Assembly: GCA_023431245.1 (NCBI GenBank)
Contig: JAEYXO010000381.1
Span: forward strand, 1 to 15,748
Direction: 5' to 3'
Length of the DNA stretch: 15,748 nucleotides
From: Pseudomonadota bacterium
Lineage (GTDB): Bacteria; Pseudomonadota; Gammaproteobacteria; Burkholderiales; SG8-41
Program-made: the position numbers and the translations under genes
The notes under the pieces: generated by a model
Seen by the model: only the letters and a program-made list of their open reading frames with translations
Told to the model about the DNA's origin: nothing
Databases searched by the model: none
Part shown: positions 13,896 through 15,748 of the stretch, one piece after another
How the letters are laid out: the number at the start of each line of letters is the position of its first letter
Position numbering within the stretch: the stretch's first letter is position 1

Positions 13896-15173
13896 TCAAG
13901 GACCGTTCAGCGGATAACCCTGGGGCAGCAGCAGCCACATCCGCAAGGCCTGTTTCATCCGCCCCGCCTCGCGACCGGCCTCGTCGCCATAACCCCAGAA
14001 GAAGTCGGCACGCACGGCGCCGCGGATGGCGGTGCCGGTATCCTGCGCCAGCATCAGCTGCTGCAGCGGTTTTTTGCTGAGCGGCCAGGTGGTGGCGAGA
14101 AACACGGGTGCACCCAGCGGCACATAACGCGGGTCGGCGGCGATCGAGCGGCGCGCGGTCAGCGGCACGCCCTGGGCGCCGAGCGGACCGCCGATGCCTT
14201 CCGGCAGTTCGCGGAAAAAGATGTAGCGCGGGTTGTAATCGAGGACTTCACGCAGCTTGTCCGGGTTCTGCCTAGCCCAGGCCTTGATGCCCTGCATCGA
14301 GGCGCGTTCCGCCGCCAGTTCGCCGCGGTCGATCAGCAGGCGGCCGATCGAGCGGTAGGGGTGGCCGTTGTGGTCGGCAAAGCCGACGCGCAGCACGCCG
14401 CCGCCTTCGAGTTCGATGCGCCCGGAGCCCTGGATCTGCAGGAAAAAAAGTTCCACCGGATCTTCGACCCAGGCGATTTCACGGCCCTGCACCGCGGCCA
14501 GACCCGCTTCGATCTGCGCACGTTCGTAATACGGCAGCACGCGCTTGCCGTCGAGCCGGCCGCGCAGCCGCGGCTCGCGGGCCTCGATGCCGAAAGCCGG
14601 CAGGTCGAGCGTGACCAGGTCACCGGGGACGCCGTAGACCGGATGACGGTAACGCGCCGTCGGTTTGCGGCTGCCGCGCAGCAGCGGCTCGTAGTACCCC
14701 GTTGCGAGGCCTTCAGTGCGGCCGTCAGCCTGCAGCAGCTGGTAGGGCGTGAAATTCGTCTCGAAGAACTGTCGCGCCGTCCTGCGGTCCGGTGGCGGCG
14801 CGGCCAGGGCTTCGTTGCAGACCGCCTGCCATGCCGTCTGTGTTTTCAGCGTGCTGCAACTGATCAGGAAGGCGTTCCATGCCGCGGCCGGGTCATCATC
14901 CTGCCAGCCCGGCAGATCGGTCCACTGCGCGCGCCGCAGGTGGTTGCCGGCCAGCGTGGCGGTCTGCCGGCTTGCCGGTGCCGCGGTTTCGGCCGGCGGT
15001 GGCGGTACCGGCACCGGTAGCGCTGCGGGCGGCGGGGCCGGTATCACGGCCGGTTCGGCAGTGACCGGAGGCGCCTGATCCGGTGTCGAGCGGCAGGCTG
15101 CCGCGGTCATCGCCACGGCGATGGCGGCAAGCAGGATGCGCAGCGGGAATTTGTTAAAGTCGAAACAATGCAT
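13896..15173 (-). CDS. mltA: Membrane-bound lytic murein transglycosylase A
   Basis: A 425-residue MltA-family enzyme that cleaves the MurNAc-GlcNAc bond of peptidoglycan with 1,6-anhydro ring formation. It starts at the ATG at 15173 with a signal sequence (FPLRILLAAIAVAMTAAAC). Cys27 is the likely lipidation site, although the -3 position is Ala rather than Leu. A Pro/Ala-rich linker (31-68) would tether it to the outer membrane. The MltA domain includes FTPYQLLQADGRTEGLATGYYEPLL (in part, residues 141-165) and IQGSGRIELEGGG. The C-terminal 3D domain has AQDTGTAIRG with catalytic Asp378, then Asp390 and Asp397 (RADFFWGYGDEAG), the three conserved aspartates. The start overlaps the end of the methyltransferase frame by 20 bases. 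It is complete and looks functional. Confidence 0.95.
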   Translation of the reverse strand: MHCFDFNKFPLRILLAAIAVAMTAAACRSTPDQAPPVTAEPAVIPAPPPAALPVPVPPPPAETAAPASRQTATLAGNHLRRAQWTDLPGWQDDDPAAAWNAFLISCSTLKTQTAWQAVCNEALAAPPPDRRTARQFFETNFTPYQLLQADGRTEGLATGYYEPLLRGSRKPTARYRHPVYGVPGDLVTLDLPAFGIEAREPRLRGRLDGKRVLPYYERAQIEAGLAAVQGREIAWVEDPVELFFLQIQGSGRIELEGGGVLRVGFADHNGHPYRSIGRLLIDRGELAAERASMQGIKAWARQNPDKLREVLDYNPRYIFFRELPEGIGGPLGAQGVPLTARRSIAADPRYVPLGAPVFLATTWPLSKKPLQQLMLAQDTGTAIRGAVRADFFWGYGDEAGREAGRMKQALRMWLLLPQGYPLNGP

Positions 15174-15748
15174 CGGACACCTGGAAGGCCTGAGTCATGA
15201 CCGGATTGATGTGGTATTTGATCGAGGCCGCGGTCGCGGTCGCGTTGCTGGGCGGCATCGTCTGGCTGACCTGGCCGCGCCGTGACGATGGCGATGACGA
15301 CCCGGACGAATCCGGGAAATCCTGAGCGCCGGTTTTTTCCAGCGTGATCATCCGGAACCACCCCCCCGCCAGCGCCGGTTCGTCGCTGATCACGCGCAGC
15401 TCATTTACGCCGGCGAGCGCGTCCTCGAACACCACGTCGGTGCGGGTCGCAATGCGCCGGGCCAGCGGGCTGAGCAGCCGTCGCAGCCATGCCGTTTCCC
15501 CCGGCCGCAGGAATTTGTCGAGCACGAACAGGCGGCCCCCCGTGCGGACCACGCGCGCGGCCTCCGCCAGCGCCGCGCGGGTGTCGGGCACGATGGCGAG
15601 TATCAGGTGCAGCAGCACATGATCGAAAGCGCCGTCGGCGAACGGCAGGCGCTGGCTGTCGCCCTGGACCCAGCGGATGTCGAGGGAGCCGCTGCGCGGC
15701 AGTCCCTTGCGCAGCATCGCGCGCGTCAGGTCGAGCGCGGTGTAACGG
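15154..15748 (-). CDS. SAM-dependent methyltransferase, C-terminal part
   Basis: 198 codons are visible; the N-terminus, with SAM motif I (GxGxG), is beyond the right edge. The visible part opens RYTALDLTRAMLRKG (the acidic residue after strand 2 of a class I fold), then VQGDSQRLPFADGAFDHVLL (motif II region), VPDTRAALAEAARVVRTGG and RLFVLDKFLRPG (motif III region). This is the UbiE/Methyltransf_11 pattern for small-molecule substrates; the substrate is unknown. The core ends at WFRMITLEKTG near 15328. The frame then stays open for about 57 further codons, Ser/Thr/Pro-rich (SSGSSSPSSRRGQ), to a TAA at 15156-15154 inside mltA. That tail is antisense to the small membrane-protein gene and does not look like part of the fold. 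Either the tail is translated or a stop has been lost. Confidence 0.85.
   Translation of the reverse strand, partial: RYTALDLTRAMLRKGLPRSGSLDIRWVQGDSQRLPFADGAFDHVLLHLILAIVPDTRAALAEAARVVRTGGRLFVLDKFLRPGETAWLRRLLSPLARRIATRTDVVFEDALAGVNELRVISDEPALAGGWFRMITLEKTGAQDFPDSSGSSSPSSRRGQVSQTMPPSNATATAASIKYHINPVMTQAFQVSDALFRL
15155..15160 (+). promoter_or_regulatory. Candidate -10 for the small membrane-protein gene
   Basis: TAAAGT sits in a short AT-rich patch (GAATTTGTTAAAGTCG) inside the first codons of mltA on the opposite strand, 37 bases before the ATG at 15197. The -35 is poor. The local AT-richness in otherwise GC-rich coding DNA is the main support. Confidence 0.3.
15197..15325 (+). CDS. 42-residue single-pass membrane protein with acidic tail
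   Basis: A small gene below usual length cut-offs. The ATG at 15197 has a strong ribosome binding site (GGAAGG at 15183-15188, eight bases upstream). The protein opens MTGLMWYLIEAAVAVALLGG; hydrophobic residues 4-26 form one membrane segment, followed by Arg28-Arg29 and an acidic tail (DDGDDDPDESGKS), which predicts a cytoplasmic C-terminus. I do not recognise a family; it is too short and lacks motifs for CcoS or CcoQ. It starts 23 bases from the mltA start, divergently, and lies wholly antisense to the last codons of the methyltransferase frame. The ribosome binding site, membrane segment and positive-inside charge favour a real gene; no homology check was possible. Confidence 0.6.
   Translation: MTGLMWYLIEAAVAVALLGGIVWLTWPRRDDGDDDPDESGKS

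Noticed and set aside
13881..15020. Plus-strand 379-codon frame opposite mltA
   Set aside because: Antisense to a complete MltA with its three aspartates; Arg/Gln/Ala-rich product without motifs.
15301..15338. CCCGGA-CGAA-TCCGGG hairpin followed by six Ts near the end of the small membrane-protein gene
   Set aside because: The T-run starts 16 bases after the stem, too far for a rho-independent terminator, and the stem lies in coding sequence.

Overview
The window is high-GC (roughly two thirds G+C), gene-dense chromosomal DNA, most likely from a betaproteobacterium (Rhodocyclales or Nitrosomonadales type). The reasons are the conserved order miaB-phoH-like-ybeY-corC, a ubiH-like monooxygenase next to a dsbC-like gene, the betaproteobacterial look of the promoters and tRNA, and the overall protein character. 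That placement is inference from gene content; no rRNA is present. I see no insertion sequence, prophage, CRISPR array or integration scar.

Layout. (1) Positions 1-3253, minus strand: an RNA-maturation operon read right to left, comprising a small secreted protein, miaB (tRNA methylthiotransferase), a PhoH-like ATPase, ybeY (rRNA maturation RNase) and the start of corC. Three junctions are tight (4-base overlaps or a 3-base gap). (2) 3318-3393, minus: a CAT-anticodon tRNA, probably elongator Met, with a strong promoter just upstream. (3) 3589-6104, plus: a UbiH/UbiF-type flavin hydroxylase, a periplasmic DsbC-like disulfide isomerase and a membrane-anchored TonB-C-like protein, ending in a strong hairpin. 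(4) 6272-12521, plus: four genes that look like one nucleotide-signalling module: a metallo-beta-lactamase-fold cyclic-nucleotide phosphodiesterase, an HD-GYP protein, a GGDEF-EAL protein and a GAF-GAF-PAS-class III adenylate cyclase. (5) 12536-15748, minus: a DadA-like D-amino-acid dehydrogenase, the lytic transglycosylase MltA, and a SAM-dependent methyltransferase running off the right edge. A 42-residue membrane protein is encoded on the plus strand, antisense to the methyltransferase tail.

The signalling module is the most interesting part. By motif reading, the enzymes that make and destroy the cyclic mononucleotide look intact: the cyclase has both metal Asp, the purine-specifying Lys/Thr and the Asn/Arg pair, and the phosphodiesterase has its full metal-ligand set. 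The cyclic-di-GMP domains between them look catalytically dead: HD-GYP has lost its HD histidine, GGDEF reads SRDQF, and EAL has lost its DD, Asn and Lys. This suggests a local cAMP circuit, with feedback through tandem GAF domains as in cyanobacterial CyaB-type cyclases. In it, former c-di-GMP enzymes may serve as sensors, effectors or scaffolds. The shared pathway is inference from adjacency and domain state.

Smaller points are a TTG start for the PhoH-like gene and a GTG start for miaB, both translationally coupled, and a roughly 20% GC tract with an 8-base direct repeat upstream of dadA in otherwise GC-rich DNA.
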